From GCA-2861595 sp035536185 (GTDB taxonomy: Bacteria > Actinomycetota > Acidimicrobiia > Acidimicrobiales > GCA-2861595), in assembly GCA_035536185.1 (NCBI GenBank), contig DATLOM010000018.1, positions 140,728-204,727 on the forward strand: DNA of 64,000 nt, read 5' to 3'. This document shows, piece by piece, positions 31,373-40,322 of this stretch (positions within the stretch are counted from its first letter, which is position 1; each line of letters begins with the position of its first letter). Made by a program: the position numbers and the translations under genes. A model generated the notes under the pieces. That model was not told the origin of the DNA. It did no database searches and worked only from the letters and a program-made list of their open reading frames with translations.

Positions 31373-33559
31373 TCAGGTGAAGAGGACAAGGGCTCCGCCG
31401 AGTAGAGCGACAGCACCGAACAGGAAGGCGGCATACTGCTGCACGCGACCGGTCTGGAGCACGCGGAGAACCGACCCACCCTCTTCGGCGGTGAGTCCGA
31501 CGCCGTTCACGAGGCCGTCGACACCCTTCTGGTCGAGGACGTCGTAGGTGAAGTTGCCGGCCTTGCGGGCACCGATGCCCGCGGCGTTGACGACGGCGTC
31601 GATCACCCGCTGGTTCACGATGTAGGCGCCGCGGGCGATCGGTCCCTTGATGGAGCCGACGATCCCATCGGTGTACAGACGGTCGAGGTAGTACTTGTTC
31701 TCGAGGAGGCGGTAGCCGGCCAGGGCCGCACCATTGCGCTCCGTGAGCCGGTGCGGTCCCAGGTTGCGCCAGTAATAGAGGTAGCTGGCGGTGATGCCGG
31801 CGAGACCGAAGGCCATCCCCATCACCGCGGTGCTGATGGAGAACTCGTGGTGAGCGACGCCGGCCAGGAGCACCGCTTCGTTCTCGGTCCACTCGGAGAA
31901 GAGCTCGATGCCCGGGGCGTTGAGCAGACCGGCGACGGCGGAGAGCACGGCCAGCACGATCAGGGGAACGGTGATGGCCGGCGGTGACTCGTGAGGGTGG
32001 CCGTGGCCCCGGTACTCGCCGAAGAAGGTGAGGTAGACGCACCGGGTCATGTAGGCCGCGGTCATGAACGCACCCACCAGGCCCACGACGAGGAAGAGCT
32101 CGTAGCCGTTCTCGCCGGCCCCCAGCAGTATCTCGTCCTTCGACCAGAACCCGGCCAGGGGGAAGATGCCGGCCAGGGCGAGGGTACCGACCATGAACGT
32201 CTTGTAGGTGGTCGGCATGGCCTTGCGCATCCCTCCCATGTCCTTCTTCATGTCGAAGCTGTGGACGGCGTGGCTGACGGAGCCGGCACCGAGGAAGAGG
32301 AGCCCCTTGAAGAAGGCGTGGGTGAACAGGTGGAAGATGCCGGCCGTCCACGCCCCTACTCCAAGGGCCATCACCATGTACCCGAGCTGGCTGACGGTGG
32401 AGTAGGCGAGGACCTTCTTGATGTCGCTCTGCACGAAGGCGAGGAGAGCGGCGATGATGACGGTGATGCCGCCGATGAGGGCGATGGGATTGATCCCTCC
32501 TCCGCCGATGTCGAAGGCCGACCAGAACACGCCGTACATGCGGGCGACCAGGTAGACGCCGGCCACGACCATGGTCGCGGCATGGATCAGGGCCGAGACC
32601 GGTGTGGGGCCGGCCATGGCGTCGGGTAGCCAGGTGTGGAGCGGGAACTGGGCGCTCTTGCCGATGACGGCACAGAAGAGGGCGGCGGCGGCGGCCAGCA
32701 GGACGGTGTGGCTGATGTCGCCGGCGAGGGCGGCGCGGTTCGTGGTGGCGATGTCGAAGGTGGTGCCGGCGGCGAAGAACAGGATGGAGATGCCGACCAG
32801 TAGGCCGATGTCACCCGTGCGGGTGGTGAAGAAGGCCTTGAGGGCGGCATCGGAGTTGTTCTTCTCCTCCCACCAGTGCCCGATGAGCATGAACGAGCAC
32901 AGGCCCATCATCTCCCAGCCGAAGAGGAGCTGAAGGGTGTTGCCGGCGGTGACCATGATGAGCATGCCGGCGGTGAAGAGGCTGAGGGCGGCGAAGAAGT
33001 GGGTGTAGCGGCGGTCGTCGTGCATGTAGCTGGTGGAGAACACATGGACGGCCAGTGAGATCAGGGTCACAACGAAGAGCATGACGACGGCCAATCCGTC
33101 CATGTGTATGCCGGCGTTGATCCTCACGGGGCCGTTCTCGAACCAGGTGCCCTCGCGCACCACCGGCTTGCGGATGGGCTCGGCCTCGTGGCCTCCTTCC
33201 TCGCCACCGTGGCCGCCGCCTTCCTCCTCGGCGGCCGACGCAGCCGGGGTGGCATCGTGTTCGGCCGCCTCGCCCTGCCCCGACTCCTCCGCCCCGTGCC
33301 CGGCTTCCTCCTCTGGTTCGTGGTGCTCCTCCCCGGAGCCCTGGGGCTCACCATGCCCGGCGGCGGCCGCCGGCTCCACGGTGAGATCAGCCGGACGCCC
33401 CACCCACTCCACGGCACAGATGGAGGAGAGGACAAAGGCGATGGCGATGGCGGCCAGCCCGATCTCGTGGCCCTTGCGGGGCAGCCGCTTGCCGAAGAAG
33501 AGGATGAGGGCGAAGGAGAGGACCATCACCGCAGGGATGACCCAGGCGTAGGCGAGCAC
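31373..33559 (-). CDS. nuoL: NADH-quinone oxidoreductase subunit L with a His/Glu-rich insert
   Basis: The 728-aa distal proton-pumping subunit has conserved motifs GWEMMGLCSFMLIGHWWEE, QFPLHTWLPDAMAGPTPVSA and GAGSVSHAVHSFD, and a C-terminal lateral helix region. It is about 100 aa longer than many NuoL. Residues about 60-130, between the first two membrane segments, form a soluble loop very rich in Gly, Glu and His (AAAAGHGEPQ, EEHHEPEEEAGHG, GGHGGEEGGHEAEP). The start is GTG 33559, 2 nt from the nuoK stop. Confidence 0.95.
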   Translation of the reverse strand: MLAYAWVIPAVMVLSFALILFFGKRLPRKGHEIGLAAIAIAFVLSSICAVEWVGRPADLTVEPAAAAGHGEPQGSGEEHHEPEEEAGHGAEESGQGEAAEHDATPAASAAEEEGGGHGGEEGGHEAEPIRKPVVREGTWFENGPVRINAGIHMDGLAVVMLFVVTLISLAVHVFSTSYMHDDRRYTHFFAALSLFTAGMLIMVTAGNTLQLLFGWEMMGLCSFMLIGHWWEEKNNSDAALKAFFTTRTGDIGLLVGISILFFAAGTTFDIATTNRAALAGDISHTVLLAAAAALFCAVIGKSAQFPLHTWLPDAMAGPTPVSALIHAATMVVAGVYLVARMYGVFWSAFDIGGGGINPIALIGGITVIIAALLAFVQSDIKKVLAYSTVSQLGYMVMALGVGAWTAGIFHLFTHAFFKGLLFLGAGSVSHAVHSFDMKKDMGGMRKAMPTTYKTFMVGTLALAGIFPLAGFWSKDEILLGAGENGYELFLVVGLVGAFMTAAYMTRCVYLTFFGEYRGHGHPHESPPAITVPLIVLAVLSAVAGLLNAPGIELFSEWTENEAVLLAGVAHHEFSISTAVMGMAFGLAGITASYLYYWRNLGPHRLTERNGAALAGYRLLENKYYLDRLYTDGIVGSIKGPIARGAYIVNQRVIDAVVNAAGIGARKAGNFTYDVLDQKGVDGLVNGVGLTAEEGGSVLRVLQTGRVQQYAAFLFGAVALLGGALVLFT

Positions 33560-33561
33560 CG

Positions 33562-33861
33562 TCAGCCCTTCATCAAATCGACTTCGGACAGGTCGATGGA
33601 CTGGCGGTTGCGGTAGATGAGCAGGACGATGGCCAGCCCGACCCCGACCTCGGCGGCGGCCACGGCGATGACGAACAGGGCGAAGACCTGCCCGGCCACG
33701 GTGTTGTGGAAGGCGCCGAAGGCGACGAGATTGATGTTCACGGCGTTGAGGATGAGCTCGACGGACATCAGCACGAGCACCCCGTTCTTGCGGGCCAGCA
33801 CGCCGTACACGCCGACGCTGAACAGGAAGGCGGCCAGGAGCAGGAACTGGTTCAGGTACAC
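33562..33861 (-). CDS. nuoK: NADH-quinone oxidoreductase subunit K
   Basis: The 99-aa, three-helix membrane subunit starts MYLNQFLLLAAFLF (GTG 33861, with GGAGG upstream) and has conserved glutamates in LMSVELILNAVN and VAAAEVGVGLAI that form part of the proton path. It lies 1 nt from nuoJ. Confidence 0.95.
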   Translation of the reverse strand: MYLNQFLLLAAFLFSVGVYGVLARKNGVLVLMSVELILNAVNINLVAFGAFHNTVAGQVFALFVIAVAAAEVGVGLAIVLLIYRNRQSIDLSEVDLMKG

Positions 33862-33862
33862 C

Positions 33863-34357
33863 TCAGTCCCTCCTGGCGATCACGACGGCGCCTATCAGGG
33901 CGGCGAGGAGGAGGACCGAGATCACCTCGAAGGGGATCACGTAGACCTGGAAGATCGAGGTGCCGACCTCGCTGCTCCGCTGCACGGCACCGTCGGCCGG
34001 CAGCTTCACGTCGTCGTAGGCATCGGTGAGCACCCCGGCCAGCACCCCGAGCATGAGCATGGACACCACGAGGGCCAGCCAGCGCTGGTCGTTGTCGAGA
34101 TCGGACGTGCGCCCGATGGGCGCGCGGGTCAGCATGATCCCGAACAGGAACAGCACGACGATGGCCCCGATGTAGACGAGGATCTGCGCGGCGGCGGTGA
34201 ACTCGGCGGCCAGGAGGATGAACATGGCGGCCACGCCGGCCAGCACCACCACCAGGTACAGAGCGGCGTGCACGATGTTCTTCGTGGTCACGACACGGAT
34301 GGCGGCCAGGCCCATGGCCACGGCAATTATCCCGAAGATGATGTTCTGGGCCAGCAT
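33863..34357 (-). CDS. nuoJ: NADH-quinone oxidoreductase subunit J
   Basis: The 164-aa membrane subunit has five hydrophobic segments. VHAALYLVVVLAGVAAMFIL and VYIGAIVVLFLFGIML match the conserved NuoJ helices. It contributes to the central coupling axis next to NuoH and NuoK. It follows nuoI by 3 nt. Confidence 0.94.
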   Translation of the reverse strand: MLAQNIIFGIIAVAMGLAAIRVVTTKNIVHAALYLVVVLAGVAAMFILLAAEFTAAAQILVYIGAIVVLFLFGIMLTRAPIGRTSDLDNDQRWLALVVSMLMLGVLAGVLTDAYDDVKLPADGAVQRSSEVGTSIFQVYVIPFEVISVLLLAALIGAVVIARRD

Positions 34358-34360
34358 CGG

Positions 34361-34846
34361 CTACTTCTTGGCGCCCTTCTTGGCCTCGGCCCCCCGCTCC
34401 AGGGCCGGCGGCTCCGGAACGGTCTCCATCCACTCCCCCAACTTGGTCTTGTCGTGCAGGAGGTCGGCGATCTTCACCTCGGAGTACTCGAACTCAGGGC
34501 TCCAGAACAGGGCGTCGAAGGGGCAGACCTCGACGCAGATCCCGCAGTACATGCACAGCGAGTAGTCGATGTCGAAACGGTCGAGCTTCTGGACGGTGCG
34601 CGGTTTGCCCCCTTCCCGCCGGGGCGGTGCCTTGTCCTTGTAGCCCTCGATGTAGATGCACCAGTCGGGGCACTCCCGGGCGCACAGCATGCAGACCGTG
34701 CAGTTCTCCTCCTTCAAGGCGATCACGCCGCGAGCTCGGGTTGGCGGAGCCTCCTTGACGTGGGGGTACTGCACCGTCACCGCCGGCTTCATCATCGTCT
34801 TGAAGGTGACGCCGAGGCCCTTGAGCAGGCCGGGTATCTGAGCCAT
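34361..34846 (-). CDS. nuoI: NADH-quinone oxidoreductase subunit I (2x4Fe-4S)
   Basis: The 161-aa ferredoxin-like subunit has two [4Fe-4S] motifs, CTVCMLCARECPDWCI and CMYCGICVEVCPFDALFW, which hold clusters N6a and N6b in the peripheral arm. It passes electrons towards NuoB. The ATG overlaps the nuoH stop by one base (TGATG). Confidence 0.95.
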   Translation of the reverse strand: MAQIPGLLKGLGVTFKTMMKPAVTVQYPHVKEAPPTRARGVIALKEENCTVCMLCARECPDWCIYIEGYKDKAPPRREGGKPRTVQKLDRFDIDYSLCMYCGICVEVCPFDALFWSPEFEYSEVKIADLLHDKTKLGEWMETVPEPPALERGAEAKKGAKK

Positions 34847-35877
34847 CAGAAGACAACTTTCAGGACGCCGGTGGCGGCGATGTTGAGGAGGGAGAGCGGT
34901 ATGAGCAGCTTCCAGGCGAAGGCCTGGAGCTGATCCTCCCGCAGCCGCGGGTAGCTGAAGCGGAACCAGAAGATGAAGAAGGCCACGAGCATGATCTTGG
35001 CTCCGAGCACGAGCGGCCCGAGAACGTCGGCGAGGGTCCCCTCCACCCCGGGGACGTACCAGCCGCCCAGGAACAAGGTGGCGCCGATGGCGGAGAAGGC
35101 GAAGGCGGTGCCGAACTCGCCCATGAAGAAGAAGAGGAACCGGAACCCGGTGTACTCGGTCATGTAGCCGGCCACCAGCTCGGACTCGGCGACGGGCATG
35201 TCGAACGGCGCCTGGGTGAGCTCGGCCTGAGCGGCGATGAGGAAGAGGGCGAAGCCGATGAACTGGGTGAAGATGAAAGGGTTGCCGATGAGGCCGACAC
35301 CGAAGATCTCGCCGTCGGCCTGCGCCATCACGATGCCCTGGAGGCTCATGGTGCCGGCCTGGATGACCACTCCCACCACGGCCAGGACCAGGGGCAGCTC
35401 ATAGGCGATCAGCTGGCCGGCGGCCCGCAGGGCACCGATCAGGGAGTACTTGTTGGCCGAGGCCCAGCCGGCCATGAGGATGCCGAGCACCGACAGCGAG
35501 GACACGGCCAGGGCGAAGAAGATCCCGGTGTCCAGGTCCTCGATGATCAGCCGGGGGCCCGCGGGAATGACGATGTAGAGCAGGAAGGTGGACATCAGCA
35601 CCACGATGGGTGCGGCGGCGAAGACGAAGCGGTCGGAGCGCTCCGGGAAGATGTCCTCCTTCTGGATGAACTTCAGGCCGTCGGCCACGAGCTGCAGGGA
35701 ACCGTGCGGCCCGGCTTCCATGGGGCCGAGACGGCTCTGCATGTGACTCATCATCTTGAGCAGGAACACGTAGCCGAGGATGATGGCGCCGGCGGGGATG
35801 AGCCCGAGCACGACGACCACCTTCAGCAGCGTGGTGGCCCAGTAGGCGCCGAAGTCGACTCCCAGCATCAGGGGCAT
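34846..35877 (-). CDS. nuoH: NADH-quinone oxidoreductase subunit H
   Basis: The 343-aa membrane subunit forms the quinone chamber with NuoB and NuoD. Conserved segments are MQSRLGPMEAGPHGSLQLVA, KEDIFPERSDRF, LTQAPFDMPVAESELVAGY and EYTGFRF. The start ATG 35877 overlaps the nuoD stop by one base. In standard 14-gene operons nuoE, nuoF and nuoG would lie between nuoD and nuoH; here they are absent. Confidence 0.95.
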   Translation of the reverse strand: MPLMLGVDFGAYWATTLLKVVVVLGLIPAGAIILGYVFLLKMMSHMQSRLGPMEAGPHGSLQLVADGLKFIQKEDIFPERSDRFVFAAAPIVVLMSTFLLYIVIPAGPRLIIEDLDTGIFFALAVSSLSVLGILMAGWASANKYSLIGALRAAGQLIAYELPLVLAVVGVVIQAGTMSLQGIVMAQADGEIFGVGLIGNPFIFTQFIGFALFLIAAQAELTQAPFDMPVAESELVAGYMTEYTGFRFLFFFMGEFGTAFAFSAIGATLFLGGWYVPGVEGTLADVLGPLVLGAKIMLVAFFIFWFRFSYPRLREDQLQAFAWKLLIPLSLLNIAATGVLKVVF

Positions 35878-37049
35878 CAGCGGTCGATGTCCCCGAGGAT
35901 GAAGTAGAGCGACGCCAGGATCGTGATCACGTCCGGAACGTAGACGCCGCGGAGGAGCCAGGGCACGATGGAGATGTTGTTGAACGAGGCGCTGCGGATC
36001 TTGACCCGGAAGGGGCCCCGGCCGCCCTTGCTGACGACGTAGTAACCCATCTCGCCCAGCGGGTTCTCGGTGTGGCACCACGCCTCACCGGCCGGCACCT
36101 TGATGATGCGGGGAACCTTGGCCTGGATCGAGCCCGAGGGAAGGCCGTCGAGCAACTGGGTGATGATCTTGGCCGCCTCCCGGGTCTCCTGCAGCCGGAC
36201 CCAGTAGCGGGCGTAGGAATCACCGTCGGGGTGGGTCCAGACCTTCCAGTCGCAGTGCTTCCACGCCAGCGGAGAATCCTCGTCCCGGCGCAGGTCCCAG
36301 TCCACGCCGCTGGCCCGGATGTTCGCGCCGGAGAGGCCGTACTCGAGGCCCACGGCGGCGGGAATGACGCCGATCCCGCGGGTACGGGTCTGGAAGATCT
36401 CGTTGCCCATGAGCAGGTCCTCCATCTCCTGGCAGAAGGAGATGACACGGGCCATCACGCCATGGCATTCGTCGACCCAGCCCCGGGGCAGGTCCTCCTT
36501 GAGGCCGCCCAGGCGATCGAAGTTCGGGTGGAAGCGGCCGCCGGTGGCCGCCTCCATGAGGTTCAGCACGTACTCACGGTCCCGGAAGGCGTAGAAGACC
36601 GGCGTGATGGCGCCGAGCTGGATGCCCATGTCGCCCAGGAACAGGCTGACGTTGGCGATGCGGGCCATCTCGAAGAAGATGGTGCGGATCCACTGGGCCC
36701 GCGGCGGAGCCTCGATCCCCATGAGCTGCTCGGCGGCGAGGATGAACGGGACCTCGTTGGCGAAGTGGCCGAGCCAGTCGATGCGGTTGATGAGGGTGGT
36801 CACCTGGGGATAGGTGCGCACCTCGCAGAGCTTTTCGTAGCCCCGGTGCATGTAGCCGCAGATCGGCTCGGCCCACACCACCTGCTCGCCGTCGAGGCGG
36901 ACGACGATGCGCAAGGTGCCGTGGGTGGCGGGGTGCTGAGGGCCGAGGTTGAGGGTCATCCCCTCGGTCTCGAGCTCCACGTTCACCCTTGCGTCGGCGG
37001 CCTGGCCGGCGATGTAGGCCGACTTCTGCCAATCGGTGGTGACGGCCAT
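35877..37049 (-). CDS. nuoD: NADH-quinone oxidoreductase subunit D
   Basis: The 390-aa 49-kDa-type subunit has NLGPQHPATHGTLRIVVRLD (quinone-site His), YMHRGYEKLCE and the C-terminal SFNNISIVPWLLRGVYVPDV followed by LGDIDR. It lines the quinone pocket with NuoB. ATG 37049 overlaps the nuoC stop. This is the probable methylation target if the downstream MidA-like enzyme acts as in eukaryotes. Confidence 0.95.
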   Translation of the reverse strand: MAVTTDWQKSAYIAGQAADARVNVELETEGMTLNLGPQHPATHGTLRIVVRLDGEQVVWAEPICGYMHRGYEKLCEVRTYPQVTTLINRIDWLGHFANEVPFILAAEQLMGIEAPPRAQWIRTIFFEMARIANVSLFLGDMGIQLGAITPVFYAFRDREYVLNLMEAATGGRFHPNFDRLGGLKEDLPRGWVDECHGVMARVISFCQEMEDLLMGNEIFQTRTRGIGVIPAAVGLEYGLSGANIRASGVDWDLRRDEDSPLAWKHCDWKVWTHPDGDSYARYWVRLQETREAAKIITQLLDGLPSGSIQAKVPRIIKVPAGEAWCHTENPLGEMGYYVVSKGGRGPFRVKIRSASFNNISIVPWLLRGVYVPDVITILASLYFILGDIDR

Positions 37050-37702
37050 CAGGAATCCGCTCCCGCGCCGGCGGCGGCCACGCTGTCGTCGACCTCGGCC
37101 TCCTCGCCGGGCATCGGCTCCACGTCCACCAGGCCGGGCCAGGGCTTTACCTCCCGCGACAGCAGTGGGAAGTCCTTCCGCAGGGGATGGCCCTCGAACT
37201 CCCCGGGGAGGTACATGTGACGCAGGCGGGGGTGACCGTCGAAGTCGAAGCCGTACATCTCCCAGGCCTCGCGCTCGTGCCAGTCGGCACCGCGGTAGAC
37301 GCCGACCCACGACTCGACTCGAGGATCGGTCTCGTCGAGGTCCGCCTTCAGCGTGAGCCCCCGCTTCTCGGTCGTCGAGTACAGCCTGGCGAAGACCTGG
37401 AACCTCGTGTCCCCACCGGCCGCGCCGGTCTGGATCCCTGCTGCTGGCTCTGGCTCGGCCTCGTCGCCCTCCATGACGACGCCGCCGCCCTCCGGTTCCC
37501 AGACCTTCTCCCCCGACATGGCCGGGTTCACCATCCAGTCGATGCCGGACAGGAAGCAGAAGTAGTCCATGTCCAGCTCGTCCCGGCAGAGCTCGGCCAG
37601 GCGGCGCCACATGGTGCGATCGACGCGCACACAGAGGTCCGATCCGGTGATCTCAGAGCCCAGGATCCCTCCGCCGAGCTCACGCCTGAGCACCTCCAGC
37701 AT
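37049..37702 (-). CDS. nuoC: NADH-quinone oxidoreductase subunit C
   Basis: The 217-aa 30-kDa-type peripheral subunit has DYFCFLSGIDW and the signature DWHEREAWEMYGFDFDGHP, then RHMYLPGEFEGHPLRKDFP. An acidic insertion lies around residues 80-105 (EPEGGGVVMEGDEAEPEP), within a loop. The start ATG 37702 has GAGGAGG upstream, overlapping the nuoB end region. Confidence 0.93.
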   Translation of the reverse strand: MLEVLRRELGGGILGSEITGSDLCVRVDRTMWRRLAELCRDELDMDYFCFLSGIDWMVNPAMSGEKVWEPEGGGVVMEGDEAEPEPAAGIQTGAAGGDTRFQVFARLYSTTEKRGLTLKADLDETDPRVESWVGVYRGADWHEREAWEMYGFDFDGHPRLRHMYLPGEFEGHPLRKDFPLLSREVKPWPGLVDVEPMPGEEAEVDDSVAAAGAGADS

Positions 37703-37718
37703 CCGCTGAGGTGCCTCC

Positions 37719-38222
37719 TCAGGAGCCGACGACAATGGGGTCACCCTTCCACCGCTCGGCCATGTCCTCGTGCTGGATCCGCTCCTGCAGCAGGACGATC
37801 CCCTCCAACAGAGCCTCGGGTCGGGGCGGGCAACCGGGTACGTACACGTCGACCGGGATGATCTGGTCGACACCCTTGGTCACTGAGTAGCTGTCCCAGT
37901 ACGGCCCGCCGCAGTTCGCACAGGATCCCATGGAGATGACGTACTTCGGGTCCGGCATCTGCTCCCACAGGCGGCGGATCGGCGGCGCCATCTTGTCGGT
38001 CACCGTTCCCGAGATGACGACGAGATCGGCTTGGCGGGCGCTGGCCGGGAACGGGATGACGCCCAGGCGCATGACGTCGTACCGAGGCGAGCCGAAGGCC
38101 GCTCCCATCTCGATGGCGCAGCAGGCGAGGCCCCACTGGTACACCCACAGGGAGTACTTGCGGCTGAGGTTGAGCAGGTAGGTGAGGGGCTTCGGGATGA
38201 GCCCCTTCTCGACTAGACCCAC
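37719..38222 (-). CDS. nuoB: NADH-quinone oxidoreductase subunit B
   Basis: The 167-aa subunit holds cluster N2. Visible are GLACCAIEM (tandem Cys), RQADLVVISGTVTDKMAP, GSCANCGGPYWDSYSV and VYVPGCPPRPEALL. The start is GTG 38222 (VGLVEKGLIPKPL), 10 nt inside the end of nuoA, with a purine-rich GCTGAG just upstream. Confidence 0.94.
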   Translation of the reverse strand: MGLVEKGLIPKPLTYLLNLSRKYSLWVYQWGLACCAIEMGAAFGSPRYDVMRLGVIPFPASARQADLVVISGTVTDKMAPPIRRLWEQMPDPKYVISMGSCANCGGPYWDSYSVTKGVDQIIPVDVYVPGCPPRPEALLEGIVLLQERIQHEDMAERWKGDPIVVGS

Positions 38223-38578
38223 CTCAGCACTCCCTTGCGCCAGGCGTAGATCAGGCCCAGGGCGAGGATGAAGATGAAGATGAGCATCTCCACCAGCCCG
38301 AAGACCCCCAGAGCCTCCAGCTGGATGGCCCAGGGGAAGATGAACACGGCCTCCACGTCGAACATGACGAACAGCAGGGCGAAGATGTAGTAGCGCACCT
38401 GGCTCTGGGACCAACCGGTGCCGACGGGGTCGACGCCGCTCTCGTAGGAGATGTACTTCTGGGGCTGCGGACGGGTCGGGCGCAGGAGGCTGCCGGCCCC
38501 CAGCATGGCCCCCACCATGGCCACCGCGGCACAACCGAAGATGAGGACGCTGAGATAGCCCCGGAGGAACTGCGACAT
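38213..38578 (-). CDS. nuoA: NADH-quinone oxidoreductase subunit A
   Basis: The 121-aa, three-helix subunit has YESGVDPVGTGWSQSQVRYY and FVMFDVEAVFIFPWAI, both signature NuoA segments. It is the first gene of the nuo operon (A-B-C-D-H-I-J-K-L-M-N). The 295-nt gap to the divergent glycosyltransferase gene on the right must contain the operon promoter; I could not identify it. Confidence 0.95.
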   Translation of the reverse strand: MSQFLRGYLSVLIFGCAAVAMVGAMLGAGSLLRPTRPQPQKYISYESGVDPVGTGWSQSQVRYYIFALLFVMFDVEAVFIFPWAIQLEALGVFGLVEMLIFIFILALGLIYAWRKGVLRWV

Positions 38579-38873
38579 CGCGGCGGGAGCCTAACCGCAT
38601 GGTTTCTGGACCTGCCACACCCGACCCCGGCGGCCACGCAGTGGCGTCCACCGACACGAGGTCGGTGTGGCGATTTCGTGCATTACCACGCTGAGTGATG
38701 GGTCGAGCCGCATCAGTGGGGTTTTGCCCTGCAAACAACGTAGTGAAAGTCACCCAAAGAGGGGTTCCATCCCACCACTGGGGGCGCGAAGTTAGGTACA
38801 GGTTCCGAAGAGCCATGTCGGGTTGTGGCCCAGGCGTGGTGCGAGACACTGACCAACACCACTGAGGGCACAC

Positions 38874-40322
38874 GTGACACTGGCGACCAGAGCGAAAAGA
38901 CAATCACCCGGCTTTCGCTGGAACCCCCCCTTCCGGCGGGCGGCGGGTGTGGTCGAGGTGGACTTCGAGACGCCACCGAGGGCGCGGGCACGGTCGGGAC
39001 AGCGGCTTGCCGTCGTTCGGCTGCTCCCGGTCCTGTTGGACTCGGCCTGCCTGGCCGTTGCGTGGCTGGCCGTCGTCGCCGTGCTGGGAACGCCGAGCTC
39101 GATGGAGACGGCGTCGTTCACCGGTTTCGCCATCGCCTCGATGATCGTCGCCGGCCTCATCCACGCCTTCATGGGGCTGTACGCCGCAGGTCCCGCCGCC
39201 CTGGGCATCATCGACGTCACCAACGTCGTACGCGCCTCGCTGGGCTGGGGCACCCTCGCCGCCGGCGCCGCGTTCCTGATCGAGCCGCCCATCCCGCAGG
39301 CATGGGTGGCCCTGTCCTGCCTCTTCGGCTGCGTGCTCGTCGCCGCCACCAGGCGGGCCCTGTGGCACTGGTGCCCCGACCACGGCAAGAGCCTGTACGG
39401 CCGCCCTTCACCGGCCGATCCGGACGTTCGCCTGGGGTACGACATGGGCCGCCTCCGGAAGCGCTACATGGTGATCGCGGCCATGGGAGGACGGCGGCAG
39501 CGTTGCCAGGAGGTGCTCAAGCGGGGCGTCGACCTCGTCCTGACGCCCGTGATCATCGCCTTCACGTTGCCGGTCATGGCTGTGGCCGCGCTCGTGATCC
39601 TCGTGAGCGAGGGCCGGCCCATCCTGTTCCGCCAGCGCAGGGTCGGGCGCAACGGGGTCCCGTTCACCATCTTCAAGTTCCGCACGATGGTGCCGGATGC
39701 CGAGAAGCAGCTGATCGACCTGCGCGAGCTCAACGAGCGGGACGGTCCCCTGTTCAAGCTGACCCACGATCCGAGGGTCACCCGTACCGGCCGGCTCCTC
39801 CGAGAATCGAGCATCGACGAGCTGCCCCAGCTGTTCAACGTCCTCGTCGGGACCATGAGCCTCGTCGGGCCCCGGCCGGCGCTGGCGGACGAGACCGAGC
39901 TGTTCGAAGCGGACCTGCTGCGCCGGCACCACCTTCGCCCCGGGATCACCGGGCTCTGGCAGGTGCGCTCGCGGGACGACGCTTCCTTCGAGTCCTACCG
40001 GTACCTCGACCTCTGCTACCTGGAGAACTGGTCCGTCCTGACCGACATGGTCATCCTCTTCGCCACTGTGCCCGCCGTCCTCCGCCGTGGCTGGAGCCTC
40101 CTCCTGCGGGCGGCACCGGGCAACTCGTTCTCGGCAGGACGGCGCCTCATGGTCAGGCTCGGCCGTCGCCCGCAGGATGACGGTGGCGTCCTTGCTCCGG
40201 CCGGAGCGTCTCTCTTCCCCGCCGCCACCGCTTCAGCACCGGGGGTGCGCGAGGTGATCCTGAGCTCGAGCCTGGACGTGGCCCTTCCTATGAACGAGGC
40301 GGGGCTCAGCCAAGGACGGTGA
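38874..40322 (+). CDS. Polyprenyl-phosphate sugar phosphotransferase (exopolysaccharide priming)
   Basis: The 482-aa protein starts at GTG 38874 with GAGGG about 6 nt upstream. Its N-terminal half carries four or so membrane helices (residues about 45-170). The C-terminal half is a bacterial sugar transferase domain: KRGVDLVLTPVIIAF, RPILFRQRRVGRNGVPFTIF, KFRTMVPDAE, SIDELPQLFNVLVGTMSLVG-type PRPA motif and the GITGLWQV segment. Such enzymes transfer a sugar phosphate to undecaprenyl phosphate, the first step of capsule or exopolysaccharide synthesis. Its 3' end overlaps the convergent secreted-protein gene by 17 nt. Confidence 0.92.
   Translation: MTLATRAKRQSPGFRWNPPFRRAAGVVEVDFETPPRARARSGQRLAVVRLLPVLLDSACLAVAWLAVVAVLGTPSSMETASFTGFAIASMIVAGLIHAFMGLYAAGPAALGIIDVTNVVRASLGWGTLAAGAAFLIEPPIPQAWVALSCLFGCVLVAATRRALWHWCPDHGKSLYGRPSPADPDVRLGYDMGRLRKRYMVIAAMGGRRQRCQEVLKRGVDLVLTPVIIAFTLPVMAVAALVILVSEGRPILFRQRRVGRNGVPFTIFKFRTMVPDAEKQLIDLRELNERDGPLFKLTHDPRVTRTGRLLRESSIDELPQLFNVLVGTMSLVGPRPALADETELFEADLLRRHHLRPGITGLWQVRSRDDASFESYRYLDLCYLENWSVLTDMVILFATVPAVLRRGWSLLLRAAPGNSFSAGRRLMVRLGRRPQDDGGVLAPAGASLFPAATASAPGVREVILSSSLDVALPMNEAGLSQGR

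Noticed and set aside
29199..32351. A 1050-codon minus-strand frame across nuoL, nuoM and nuoN
   Set aside because: It overlaps well-supported nuo genes in another frame and translates to Arg/Pro/His-rich sequence without motifs.
38720..38812. Possible riboswitch upstream of the priming glycosyltransferase (GCAAAC, GAAAGTCAC, AGGTACAGGTTCCGA)
   Set aside because: It loosely echoes the GEMM-I layout but lacks the CGCAAAG core and a credible GNRA hairpin; too weak to call.
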